64,000 nucleotides of DNA from Lachnospiraceae bacterium (GCA_910575835.1 CAJTGB010000001.1:186001-250000), one strand, 5' to 3'; shown: positions 21,930 through 30,283, numbered from the stretch's first letter. The notes: generated from the letters alone by a model not told the origin. Numbers and translations are program-made.

Positions 21930-23333
21930 ATGGTAAATGGACTGAGCGGGCAGAGAATGTTAATTGGTCTGGCAATCGGTATTGCCGTTCTGATATTCTT
22001 GGTGTTGAAGACAAAGGTGCAGGCGTTTCTGGCGCTTATTATCTGTACAGTCATTGTAGGTGTTGTAGGCGGGATGCCTCTGGTAAATATTACGCTTGAG
22101 GATGGCAAGACGTTCGGTATTGTGAACTCGATTACGTCGGGATTCGGCGGTACGCTTGGAAGTATCGGTATTATCATCGGTTTCGGCGTTATGATGGGGC
22201 AGATATTCGAGGTGACGGGAGCGGCGAAGAGGATGGCGCATACATTCCTTAAGCTGTTCGGGAAGAAACGGGAGGAGGAAGCCCTGGCGCTGACCGGGTT
22301 CCTTGTATCCATTCCGATCTTCTGTGATTCAGGATTCGTGGTATTGGCTCCGATCGCCAAGGCTATATCCAAGGCGACGAAGAAGTCTGTCATCGCGCTT
22401 GGCGTATCTCTGGCGGCAGGGCTTGTAATCACGCACTCTCTGGTTCCGCCGACACCGGGTCCTCTGGGCGTATGCGGTATTTTCGGAGTTGACGTAGGTA
22501 AGTTTATCCTTCTGACCATCGCGCTTGCGCTTCCAATGGCGATCGCGTGTATCGCCTACGCAAGAATTGTCCTTGCGAAGAAATATTACCGTATCGTGGA
22601 TGAGAGCGGAGAGATTATTGAAGCGCCTTACCAGGAACCGGATTATGAGAATGCGTTCTCTATGGATCTTACAGGAATGCCTGGAACGTTAGAGTCATTC
22701 ATGCCTCTGATCGTGCCGATCATTCTGATCCTGATCAATACGATCGCATCGGCGCTCGGCAAGACGGCGGGATTCATGGAAGTGCTGATATTCCTTGGAC
22801 AGCCGATCGTAGCGGTAGGACTGGGACTTCTGGTGGCGATCTTTACACTGGGAAGAAACCTTGACAGACAGACCTGTATCTCAGAGATGGAGAAGGGTAT
22901 GATGTCTGCCGGTATCATTATGCTGGTAACAGGCGGAGGCGGCGCTCTCGGACAGATCATCAAGGATTCCGGTCTTGGAACATTCATGGCAGAAGGGCTT
23001 GCGAAGACGGCGATCCCGATCATCATCCTGCCGCTGCTCATCTCAACAGCGATGAGATTCATCCAGGGTTCCGGTACGGTTGCCATGACCACAGCGGCCA
23101 GTATCTCTGCGCCGATCGTGGTGGTGGCAGGTGCAAGCCCGCTGCTTGGAGCAGTTGCATGCTGTGTGGGTTCACTGTTCTTCGGATACTTCAACGACAG
23201 TTATTTCTGGGTTGTAAACAGGACGCTTGGCGTCAGAGAAGCAAAAGACCAGTTGACGATCTGGTCCGTCACATCTACGGTTGCGTGGGCAGTCGGGGTT
23301 GTGGAAGTGATCGTGCTGAATATCTTTATGTAA
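21930..23333 (+). CDS. GntP-family permease, probable threonate/erythronate uptake
   Basis: 467 residues from ATG 21930 with GGAAGAGGAGG upstream. About twelve hydrophobic segments are evident, starting MLIGLAIGIAVLIFLVLKTKVQAFLALII. Family signatures include GFGGTLGSIGIIIGFGVMMGQIFEVTGA, PIFCDSGFVVLAPIAK, THSLVPPTPGPLGVCGIFGVD, ALGQIIKDSGLG and QGSGTVAMTTAASI. GntP transporters bring gluconate and related sugar acids into the cell, usually as proton symporters. As the last gene of the operon it most likely imports the four-carbon sugar acid handled by the upstream enzymes. Confidence 0.9.
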   Translation: MVNGLSGQRMLIGLAIGIAVLIFLVLKTKVQAFLALIICTVIVGVVGGMPLVNITLEDGKTFGIVNSITSGFGGTLGSIGIIIGFGVMMGQIFEVTGAAKRMAHTFLKLFGKKREEEALALTGFLVSIPIFCDSGFVVLAPIAKAISKATKKSVIALGVSLAAGLVITHSLVPPTPGPLGVCGIFGVDVGKFILLTIALALPMAIACIAYARIVLAKKYYRIVDESGEIIEAPYQEPDYENAFSMDLTGMPGTLESFMPLIVPIILILINTIASALGKTAGFMEVLIFLGQPIVAVGLGLLVAIFTLGRNLDRQTCISEMEKGMMSAGIIMLVTGGGGALGQIIKDSGLGTFMAEGLAKTAIPIIILPLLISTAMRFIQGSGTVAMTTAASISAPIVVVAGASPLLGAVACCVGSLFFGYFNDSYFWVVNRTLGVREAKDQLTIWSVTSTVAWAVGVVEVIVLNIFM

Positions 23334-23367
23334 CTTTATGTAAATATACGTGTATATGTATGCATGG

Positions 23368-23395
23368 GCTGCCGGAGTGATCCGGCGGCTTTTTT
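23368..23395 (+). terminator. Terminator of the sugar-acid operon
   Basis: GCCGGA and TCCGGC flank a GTGA tetraloop, extended by outer G-C pairs, and are followed by TTTTTT, 35 bases after the permease stop. Confidence 0.88.
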
Positions 23396-23400
23396 GAGTA

Positions 23401-23736
23401 TGACGGGCATGCCCGTGTTCTGTGGTGAAAGTCCACTGAGGCGTAGCTACCGACGAATGGAAAGTACCGAAAAAGAGACAATGGGGATTGCAGAAACTCG
23501 GGATAGGAAAAGACCTTGCAAGAGCGACGGCATACTGCGGAGACCGCTACCAATGGGTAGTGACGAAAACGTGTGTGGTAAGGGCAATCTCAAAAGAAAA
23601 GCTGTCACAGGCAGGACTTGTCAGTTGCTACGATTATTATCTGGAACGTCATGCTTTGAAGTTATGTTGAACCGCCGTATGCCGAACGGCACGTACTGGT
23701 GGTGTGAGAGGGGGATTAAATTCCCCCTACTCGATT
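23401..23736 (+). mobile_element. Internally deleted group II intron
   Basis: Three parts are recognisable. A 5' piece (about 23410-23455) has TGTGGTGAAAGTCCACTGAGG and GTAGCTACCGACGAATGG, like intron RNA upstream of the ORF. A reverse-transcriptase C-terminus frame (about 23455-23673) follows. Then comes a domain V-like hairpin (GAACCGCC..ATGCC-GAAC-GGCACGTAC..GGTGG, 23669-23704) and a domain VI-like hairpin GGGGG/CCCCC ending CTACTCGATT. Most of the intron-encoded protein and domains I-III are missing, so it cannot move by itself. Confidence 0.75.
23455..23673 (+). pseudogene. C-terminal fragment of a group II intron reverse transcriptase/maturase
   Basis: The frame reads EWKVPKKRQWGLQKLGI, GKDLARATAYCGDRYQW, VVRAISKEKLSQAGLVSCYDYYLERH, then stops. 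This matches the maturase (domain X) end of LtrA-type proteins, which normally have about 420-600 residues. The polymerase part with YADD is absent. It is followed directly by the domain V-like structure, as in intact introns. Confidence 0.75.
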
Positions 23737-23800
23737 AAAAGAGAGGATTTCCTGACGCTTTAACGGCGTATTACGGCAGCGCTTGTATTGTGGAATATGT

Positions 23801-23829
23801 TTGACGGAGAATGTATTTACTGTTAGAAT
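23801..23829 (+). promoter_or_regulatory. Promoter of the AAA-ATPase gene
   Basis: TTGACG (23801-23806), a 17-base spacer and TAGAAT (23824-23829), about 30 bases upstream of the ATG at 23860. Confidence 0.65.
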
Positions 23830-23859
23830 TATTAAAAAGTGTAGGTCAAGGGGAACAGT

Positions 23860-25431
23860 ATGCAAAAAAAATTTAATGTGAACGGGGTCTGCTATCCAGA
23901 CCGGCATTATATGGTGGATTTGGACGGACGGTTACAGAAGATTAAGGAATTGATAGAAGATGGAGATTATTTTGTGATCAATCGCGCCAGGCAGTATGGA
24001 AAGACAACCATTTTGCGCGCATTAAAAGAATATCTCCGTCAGGATTATCTCGTGGTTCTCATGAGCTTTCAGAAAATGAGTTCTGCCAAATTCCGGGATG
24101 AATATACATTTGCCAGGGCATTTGCCAAGGATTTTATTAAAAAGGCGGCAGCGGAAACTGGAAACCAAAGATTTGACAGGAATTCTCTTGTGAAATTAGA
24201 AAAACAGTGCCAGGAGCGGCAAGGTTCTTTTGATCTGGTAGAACTGTTTGAGACGCTAAGTGACATATGTACTGCTGCTGCCGGTAAAGTAGTCTTGATG
24301 ATTGATGAGGTGGATCAGATCTCTAACAATCAGGTTTTTCTCGATTTCCTGGGTCAGATGAGGGAGTATTATATGAACCGGGAGGAAATAGTAACTTTTC
24401 ATTCAGTGGTTCTGGCGGGAGTTTATGATATAAAGAATCTCCGGTTAAAAATCAGACCAGATGAGGTTCACAGATATAATAGCCCCTGGAATATTACTGC
24501 TGATTTTGATGTGGATATGAGTTTTTCGCCAAAGGATATTGCAACTATGCTGGAAGCTTATGAGGCAGACCATCATACAGGCATGGAGATAGAGCGAATG
24601 GCAAAGGAATTATTTGCTTGTACGAACGGCTATCCATATTTGGTAAGCTGCCTTTGTAAGAAAATAGATGAAAAAGATGTAAACTGGAATGTAGAAAGCC
24701 TTCGGACGGCGGTCAGAGATTTACTGAGAGAACGTAATACATTGTTTGAGGATGTAATTAAAAATATTCGGAATAATCAGACTTTTTCAGATTTGGCAGA
24801 ACAGCTTCTAATTAATGGAGCGAATGTAATCTTTGAGAGGAGTAATCCGGTTATTGATATGGGAGAGATGTTCGGAATACTGGCAGAAAAGGATGGAAAA
24901 GCAGTAATCTCTAATGTGATATTTGAAACTCTTATCCTGAATTATTTTACATCTGTGCGTGCGACTAAAGCGCTGATTAATTCAGAATATATTGAAAAGT
25001 CACAGTACCTTTATGAAGGAAGATTGAATATGGAAATGGTGATCAGAAGATTTGCTGTTTTTATGAAATCGGAATATCGTGAAGAGGATGGGACATTCAT
25101 AGAGCAGCAGGGTCGACTCTTATTTTTGGGATTTTTACGTCCGATTATCAATGGAACAGGGCATTATGCAGTAGAACCGCAGACCAGAAAAAATACCAGA
25201 ATGGATATTCAGGTGTTTTATGGCAGAGAGGAATTTATTGTAGAGTTGAAGCTGTGGAGAGGAGAAGCCTACGAACGAAAGGGGTACGATCAGCTTGTTG
25301 ATTATCTTGAAGCAAGAGATGCACAGCAGGGATATATGGTGAGTTTCAGCAGAAATAAGAAGAAACCGAAGGAAGACCAGTGGATTCAGTACAAGGGACA
25401 TGATATTTTTGAGGTGATTGTGGAATGTTAG
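23860..25431 (+). CDS. AAA-ATPase-like / PD-(D/E)XK nuclease fusion protein
   Basis: 523 residues from ATG 23860 with CAAGGGGAAC upstream. The N-terminus (FNVNGVCYPDRHYMVDLDGRLQKIKELI) and a Walker A variant ARQYGKTTIL, Walker B VVLMIDEVDQI and an arginine-containing sensor region match the AAA-ATPase_like family. The C-terminal 100 residues carry a PD-(D/E)XK core: RMDIQVFYGREEFIVELKLWRGEAYERKGYDQLVDYLE, with Asp, Glu-x-Lys and the downstream Gln. Such proteins are abundant, often variable, in gut Firmicutes and Bacteroidetes; their role is not established, with mobile-element or defence links suspected. Confidence 0.85.
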   Translation: MQKKFNVNGVCYPDRHYMVDLDGRLQKIKELIEDGDYFVINRARQYGKTTILRALKEYLRQDYLVVLMSFQKMSSAKFRDEYTFARAFAKDFIKKAAAETGNQRFDRNSLVKLEKQCQERQGSFDLVELFETLSDICTAAAGKVVLMIDEVDQISNNQVFLDFLGQMREYYMNREEIVTFHSVVLAGVYDIKNLRLKIRPDEVHRYNSPWNITADFDVDMSFSPKDIATMLEAYEADHHTGMEIERMAKELFACTNGYPYLVSCLCKKIDEKDVNWNVESLRTAVRDLLRERNTLFEDVIKNIRNNQTFSDLAEQLLINGANVIFERSNPVIDMGEMFGILAEKDGKAVISNVIFETLILNYFTSVRATKALINSEYIEKSQYLYEGRLNMEMVIRRFAVFMKSEYREEDGTFIEQQGRLLFLGFLRPIINGTGHYAVEPQTRKNTRMDIQVFYGREEFIVELKLWRGEAYERKGYDQLVDYLEARDAQQGYMVSFSRNKKKPKEDQWIQYKGHDIFEVIVEC

Positions 25432-25587
25432 CTGATACTAATCAGAAATAGCATTTTTCAGATTTCCTTATACTTTCCTTATAATTCTGCCCTATTCTTA
25501 TCTTGTAGTTCAGCGGCAGGTAAGAGATATCTGATCAGGCAGAACATTACAGGCAGAACATTACAAGCATGGAATAAGGAGGAAATC

Positions 25588-26319
25588 ATGAATCAAAACA
25601 TCTTAGAAACAAAATGTCTGGCAAAATCATTCCGAGGTCACTATGCCGTCGATCATATTTCGCTTGCAGTACCTAAGTGCTGCGTGTACGGACTTCTGGG
25701 TCCGAACGGAGCGGGCAAGTCCACATTGCTTAAGATGATGACGGGAATCCTGCGTCCCACAGACGGGGAAATTCTCTTTGACGGTCATCCGTGGAGCAGG
25801 AAGGACCTTGCGGATATCGGAGCTCTGATCGAGACGCCGCCCGTATACGAGAACCTGACGGCCTGGGAGAACCTGAAAGTCCGCGCGCTGATGCTTCATA
25901 TACCGGATGAAAGGATCCGGGAAGTATTGGAGCTGGTGGATCTGACAGATACAGGGAAGAAAAGGGCAGGTGCATTTTCACTGGGAATGAAGCAGAGGCT
26001 TGGAATCGCGATCGCGCTGCTCAACAGGCCTAAGCTGCTGGTTCTTGACGAGCCGGTCAACGGACTTGACCCCATCGGAATCCAGGAGCTTCGGCAGATG
26101 ATACGAAGATTCCCAGAGGAGGGGATCACGGTGATCGTATCAAGCCATATCTTAAGCGAGATCGCCCAGACGGCAGACCATATCGGAATCATTGCAAACG
26201 GGGCGCTCGGCTATCAGGGCGGGATGCCGGAAATCGGCCATCTGGAAGAATTGTTTATGCAAGTTGCAGCGAAGTATGCCGTATCGGACAAAGGGCGCCA
26301 GCTTAAGGAGGTGGGATAG
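25588..26319 (+). CDS. Lantibiotic-immunity-type ABC transporter ATPase (LanF/CprA-like)
   Basis: 243 residues from ATG 25588 with TAAGGAGGAAATC upstream. It has Walker A GPNGAGKST, the signature AFSLGMKQRLGIAIAL, Walker B LLVLDEPVNGLDPIG, and SSHILSEIAQTADHIGII. The pattern HPWSRKDLADIGALIETPPVYENLTAWENL is characteristic of the BcrA/LanF group protecting cells from lantibiotics and other cationic peptides. The two permease genes that follow complete a LanFEG complex, and a two-component system sits behind them. No lantibiotic synthesis gene is present, so the role is defence, as with CprABC of C. difficile. Confidence 0.9.
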   Translation: MNQNILETKCLAKSFRGHYAVDHISLAVPKCCVYGLLGPNGAGKSTLLKMMTGILRPTDGEILFDGHPWSRKDLADIGALIETPPVYENLTAWENLKVRALMLHIPDERIREVLELVDLTDTGKKRAGAFSLGMKQRLGIAIALLNRPKLLVLDEPVNGLDPIGIQELRQMIRRFPEEGITVIVSSHILSEIAQTADHIGIIANGALGYQGGMPEIGHLEELFMQVAAKYAVSDKGRQLKEVG

Positions 26320-27084
26320 ATGGGGAAATATTATCCGGCCGAAAGATTAAAGAACCGTCATACTTCTGCGGAAAAGCTGATATTGCTGATGCCGATGATC
26401 GTAGTGTGTCTGGCGGCACGGCTTACGAGCGACTATTTTACGATCGATGCTTATAATTGGTGGTGTATTGTATTATTTCCGGGGATGATTGCCATCGTCT
26501 GCGGCGCGGTGGGAAACAGGGATAAGAAGATGAAGAATCAGACGATCCTGACGCTTCCGGCAGATATGGGGGCGGTCTGGGACGGAAAGGTGTTGTATGG
26601 GATCCGCTGCATGGGAATCTCCCTGGCGGTACTCTTAAGCGTTACACTGATGACAAGCATGATACTTAAGCAGGTATGGCAGATCGTATTTCGCATCGAT
26701 CCGGCAGTGGGAGAGCAGGTATTTGCAGTGGTTGTATTATTCCTGACTTCTCTGTGGCAGATCCCTTTCTGCCTGTTGCTTATGCAGGTGCTCGGCAGAT
26801 TTCCGATGATATTGCTCCATGCGGGGAGTATATTTCTGATCTCCGTAACAATGTCATTGAAACCGTATTTTATGCTGCTCCCGGGAGGGATCGCGGCGCG
26901 GCTGATGTGCATTATCCTGAAAATACTTCCGAACGGGCTGATCGCAAAGCCGGGAAGCATGACATTTACCCCGGAATTGATGGATTGGAAGGGAGTGCCG
27001 GTGGGTATTCTGGCTTCGCTGGTATGGTTCGCGGTATTCTGGATCGTGGGGCGGAAGCAGTTTGAAAGGCAGGTGCAGCTATGA
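26320..27084 (+). CDS. Lantibiotic-immunity ABC permease, LanE/MutE type
   Basis: 254 residues from ATG 26320, adjoining the ATPase stop, with AAGGAGGTGG upstream. About six hydrophobic segments are present: LILLMPMIVVCLAARL, WWCIVLFPGMIAIVCGAV, GMGISLAVLLSVTLMTSMIL-like (CMGISLAVLLSVTL), VFAVVVLFLTSLWQIPFCLLLMQVL, AGSIFLISVTMSL and VGILASLVWFAVFWIVG. The N-terminal 'AERLKNRHTSAEKLILLMP' is a hallmark of the MutE/EpiE family. It forms one of the two membrane subunits of the exporter that clears cationic peptides from the membrane. Confidence 0.88.
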   Translation: MGKYYPAERLKNRHTSAEKLILLMPMIVVCLAARLTSDYFTIDAYNWWCIVLFPGMIAIVCGAVGNRDKKMKNQTILTLPADMGAVWDGKVLYGIRCMGISLAVLLSVTLMTSMILKQVWQIVFRIDPAVGEQVFAVVVLFLTSLWQIPFCLLLMQVLGRFPMILLHAGSIFLISVTMSLKPYFMLLPGGIAARLMCIILKILPNGLIAKPGSMTFTPELMDWKGVPVGILASLVWFAVFWIVGRKQFERQVQL

Positions 27085-27857
27085 TGGCAAGATATTTGGA
27101 TGGAGGGAAGGAGCTTCAGGGAAATGTCAAAGGAGAGCTGTGGAAGATGCGCAGCACCCTGCTTCCATGGCTTCATGTAATGGTTCCGCTTCTAGGGATC
27201 GCTGTATTCCTTGCATACTATAGTTTTGCAGCATGGAATGATGAAGGTAAGATATTGGGATATATGGAGACGCTGACGGTCATACTTCCTCTGGTCGTCA
27301 GTGTGATCTGCTCCATATCGGCAGAGTTTGAAGAGAGCGGACATTATCAGACATTTCTTGGAGTATCGGTCTGTAAAATGAATCCGCTGCTTGCTAAATG
27401 GATCGTGCTGTCAGGCATGGGGCTTCTCTCCATCCTTCTGGCTGTTGTTGGATTCGCAGCGGGATATCGGATAACGGAGGGGAGCATGGTGCTTCATATG
27501 AGGGAATACTTGATCCTTGCTGCAGTAATGTGGCTTTGCAGCGTGAATCTGTATCTGATACACCTGTTCTTGAATTTTGCGTTTTCAAAAAATATTTCCT
27601 TGTGTGCGGGAACGGCTGAGTTAGTGATCGCGGCGCTGTTCCTGACCGGGCTTGGCGAGGGGCGGTGGCAGTTTTTTCCCTGTTCGTGGGGTAGCAGATG
27701 GACGGAATATCTGATACAATACTGGATAGGAAATAAAACGGCGGCGGCAGGAGATGTGCTGAAGATTCTGGGAATCGGGGCAGGCGTCACGGCAGTGCTG
27801 TGGTCTGTGTTTTTACTGTGGTTTCATTTTTATGAGGGAAGGCAGTGCCGGGATTAA
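27081..27857 (+). CDS. Lantibiotic-immunity ABC permease, LanG/MutG type
   Basis: 258 residues from ATG 27081, overlapping the preceding gene by four bases (ATGA), which indicates translational coupling. The N-terminus NVKGELWKMRSTLLPWLHVMVPLLGIAVFLAYYSFAAW matches the MutG pattern. Further membrane segments include TLTVILPLVVSVICSISAE, WIVLSGMGLLSILLAVVGFAAGY, LILAAVMWLCSVNLYLIHLFL and GIGAGVTAVLWSVFLLWFHFY. It is the second membrane subunit of the LanFEG-like exporter. Confidence 0.88.
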   Translation: MMARYLDGGKELQGNVKGELWKMRSTLLPWLHVMVPLLGIAVFLAYYSFAAWNDEGKILGYMETLTVILPLVVSVICSISAEFEESGHYQTFLGVSVCKMNPLLAKWIVLSGMGLLSILLAVVGFAAGYRITEGSMVLHMREYLILAAVMWLCSVNLYLIHLFLNFAFSKNISLCAGTAELVIAALFLTGLGEGRWQFFPCSWGSRWTEYLIQYWIGNKTAAAGDVLKILGIGAGVTAVLWSVFLLWFHFYEGRQCRD

Positions 27858-27886
27858 TGACGGGTGCGGCCGGGGAATGAGCGGTT

Positions 27887-28546
27887 ATGATTAAAATATT
27901 AGCGGTAGATGATGAAGAGCGGATCCTTAAGCTTATCAGGAACGCTCTGGAAAAAGAAGGGTATGAGGTGGATGCGGTAAGCGATCCTCTCAGGATCAAG
28001 AAGATGAGATTACAGGACTATAAGCTGATCCTTCTGGATGTGATGATGCCGGGAATGGATGGATTTACCCTGTGTGAGGAGATCAGGGATCTGGCAGACT
28101 GTCCGATCCTCTTCCTGACGGCGAAGACTGAGGAGAAGGATATTATGAGGGGGCTTGGAATCGGCGGGGACGACTATATCACCAAGCCCTTCGGCATCGG
28201 AGAGCTCCGCGCGCGGGTCGCCGCACATCTGCGGAGGGAGACGAGAGAGAAGAAGCAGGCGGTCTCGGTGAACGGGGTGCAGTTCTACCTTAAGGAGAAG
28301 AGAGTAAGCTATGAGGGGAACGAGATTACATTTACCAAGAGCGAGTATGCGATCTGCGAGTATCTTGCGCTGAACCATGGACAGGTATTTTCAAAGGACA
28401 GGATCTACGAGCATGTATTCGGGTACGATAAAGAGAGCGATAATTCTGTGATCACGGAGCATATCAAGAATATCCGGGCGAAATGCCAGAGGGCAGGATT
28501 AGAGCCGATCGAGACGGTATGGGGGATTGGGTATCGGTGGAGATGA
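27887..28546 (+). CDS. OmpR-family response regulator of the peptide-resistance system
   Basis: 219 residues from ATG 27887. The receiver domain (1-115) shows ILAVDDEERILKL (acidic pocket), phospho-acceptor Asp in LILLDVMMPGMDG, Thr in FLTAKTEE and Lys in YITKPFG. The C-terminal winged helix (about 125-219) has KSEYAICEYLALNHGQVFSKDRIYEHVFGYD and NIRAKCQRAGLEPIETVWGIGYRW. It probably activates the upstream ABC operon when its kinase senses peptides. The stop overlaps the kinase start (ATGA at 28543). Confidence 0.92.
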   Translation: MIKILAVDDEERILKLIRNALEKEGYEVDAVSDPLRIKKMRLQDYKLILLDVMMPGMDGFTLCEEIRDLADCPILFLTAKTEEKDIMRGLGIGGDDYITKPFGIGELRARVAAHLRRETREKKQAVSVNGVQFYLKEKRVSYEGNEITFTKSEYAICEYLALNHGQVFSKDRIYEHVFGYDKESDNSVITEHIKNIRAKCQRAGLEPIETVWGIGYRWR

Positions 28547-30036
28547 AAAATAATATAACGATCACGGTTGTTTTTCTCCGTTTCGTCATCATATATACCG
28601 TCGGCGCATTGTTCTGGCTGTTTGCCGCAGTCATGATATATTTTGTGCTTGATGCGGCGGGAGAAGTTCTTCCGGCGAACCATATGGAAGCGCAGTTAAA
28701 TGCATCTGCCGATGAGATTCAAAGCGTCTCCAAAGTCACGGATGAACAGATACCGGCGGGGTGCATGTACGGGGTTTATGAGCGTACCGGAGACTGGCTG
28801 TACGGGACATTTTCTTCCGAAGAGAGCGGGCAGGCATGGGCCAGCTATGAGGAGAATGATATCTATGCGCAAGGGAAGGGATACTATCGGTTCTTCGTGC
28901 GCGATGCAGGGGAGATATGTATTGTAAAATATAAGATTGAGACGAGGTTTCGGAATGAATATCTGGACAAATTACTGCCGCGGCCGGATCTGCTAATGGT
29001 CGTCTCATTCGCGGCGATGTTTCTCCTGCATACGGTTCTGGTGTCTCGGTATTTTGGAAAATATATGCGCGCAAGACTAAGGATCTTGCTCGAGGTGGCG
29101 GAGAAGATCAGGAATCAGGATCTTGAATTTGCAGAAGAACATTCGGGATTAAGGGAAGTGAATGAGATCTTAAGTTCCCTTTATCAGATGAAGAAGGCGC
29201 TGAAGGAATCCCTGTACAGGCAGTGGGATGTGGAAAAGAGCAGGGATGAGCAGATCGCGGCGCTGGCCCACGATATCAAGACGCCGCTTACGGTGATCCG
29301 GGGGAACGCGGAGCTTCTGGCGGAAGGGGAGCTTGCGGAAGATGAACAGGAGTACAACCGGGATATCCTGTCGAGCGCGGCCGTGATGGAGAATTATCTG
29401 CAAAGCTTGAATGAACTGCTGATGGCGGACAGGGAGAGGGCTTCTGGTGAGGAAGGAGATGCCGGAGAAAATGATATCAGAAGGGACAATGCTGGAGAAG
29501 ATGATGACAGAGAGAAAGATATCAGAAGAGATGATGACAGAGAGAAAGAGATTGCCGGTATTGCTGCGGACATGGTGTCCTGTATGGAATTCGCTGATAA
29601 GTTAATAGAGCAGGCAAGGCTTCTGTCATCTGCAAGACAGTGTCCTGCCGCTTTCCAAAGAAATGATCTGCATGGGAAGATTCAGTGCAATGAGACGCAG
29701 ATTCTAAGGGCGTGGAGTAATATTCTGGGAAATGCAATGGATTATGGCCCTGAGAATGGGAGAATACAGATCTCTCTTAAGATGCGTAAGGATGGGGGAA
29801 AGGAATATCTGGCGGTGGCGGCCGCAGACGAGGGGCCGGGATTCTCCAGGCAGGATTTGATGCATGCAACGGAGCAGTTCTATCAGGGAGACCGAAGCAG
29901 GAACAGTAAGACGCACTATGGAATAGGGCTTCATACTGCTGAGAAGTTTGTTAAGAGGCAGGGAGGGAAGCTGGTGATTGAGAATGGAGAAGCGACGGGG
30001 GCCAGGGTGACAATGTTGCTGGAAGTGCGCACTTGA
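28543..30036 (+). CDS. Sensor histidine kinase with a charged repeat insert
   Basis: 497 residues from ATG 28543, overlapping the regulator stop by four bases; GGTGGAG is close upstream. Two membrane helices (about 9-38 and 143-165) enclose an extracellular sensor of about 100 residues. HAMP-like linker and HisKA follow, with ALAHDIKTPLTVIRGNAELLAEG (catalytic His). The ATPase domain shows WSNILGNAMDYGPENG (N box), DEGPGF and HYGIGLHTAEKF. Between them (about residues 300-340) lies an acidic insert made of DDDREKDIRRD-type repeats, unusual for the family. Likely senses cationic peptides. Confidence 0.9.
   Translation: MKNNITITVVFLRFVIIYTVGALFWLFAAVMIYFVLDAAGEVLPANHMEAQLNASADEIQSVSKVTDEQIPAGCMYGVYERTGDWLYGTFSSEESGQAWASYEENDIYAQGKGYYRFFVRDAGEICIVKYKIETRFRNEYLDKLLPRPDLLMVVSFAAMFLLHTVLVSRYFGKYMRARLRILLEVAEKIRNQDLEFAEEHSGLREVNEILSSLYQMKKALKESLYRQWDVEKSRDEQIAALAHDIKTPLTVIRGNAELLAEGELAEDEQEYNRDILSSAAVMENYLQSLNELLMADRERASGEEGDAGENDIRRDNAGEDDDREKDIRRDDDREKEIAGIAADMVSCMEFADKLIEQARLLSSARQCPAAFQRNDLHGKIQCNETQILRAWSNILGNAMDYGPENGRIQISLKMRKDGGKEYLAVAAADEGPGFSRQDLMHATEQFYQGDRSRNSKTHYGIGLHTAEKFVKRQGGKLVIENGEATGARVTMLLEVRT
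29473..29544 (+). repeat. In-frame repeat within the histidine kinase gene
   Basis: The unit GATATCAGAAGRGA ... GATGATGACAGAGAGAAA recurs; the second copy directly follows the first after a 15-base spacer difference. The repeats keep the reading frame and encode the acidic-basic DIRRDDDREK insert. Confidence 0.7.
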
Positions 30037-30054
30037 AGATTGCTGGAAGTGCGC
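30011..30054 (+). repeat. Short direct repeat at the kinase stop
   Basis: TTGCTGGAAGTGCGC occurs at about 30015 and again at about 30039, eight to nine bases apart, spanning the stop codon of the kinase. Probably a local duplication. Confidence 0.6.
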
Positions 30055-30176
30055 TCTTTAAGACCGAAGGAGTCAGTATGTATCATTTTTTAACAGTTCT
30101 GGATCTGCCAGGGCTGTTTTTTTGCTGCATTATGGGGGAAATGGATGCATTTGTCAGAGATATTTTTCAAAATGAC

Positions 30177-30213
30177 TTGACAAAATACTACGGGGGGGGG
30201 GGTATTTTATAGT
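30177..30213 (+). promoter_or_regulatory. Probable exopolysaccharide promoter with an 11-G tract (possible phase variation)
   Basis: TTGACA (30177-30182) is followed by a spacer holding 11 consecutive G (30192-30202), then TATTTT (30203-30208) and TATAGT (30208-30213). The spacing to TATTTT is 20 bases with 11 G and would be the ideal 17 with 8 G. AAAATAC (30182-30188) and GTATTTT (30202-30208) also form an inverted repeat around the tract. Slippage at the G run could set promoter strength for the whole locus. Confidence 0.6.
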
Positions 30214-30283
30214 ATGAGAATGAAATATTAGTTCTCAGATTCAAATGACCGATCTTACAGTTTGGGAAATGAGGAAAGCAGAT

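Noticed and set aside
23364-23738. ORF of 124 codons over the intron remnant
   Set aside because: It begins in the terminator and crosses intron RNA domains; the true coding relic is in another frame.
30182-30208. Large invertible promoter as in Bacteroides capsule loci
   Set aside because: The inverted repeats are only 7 bp and 13 bases apart, too short for known DNA invertases; G-tract slippage is the simpler model.
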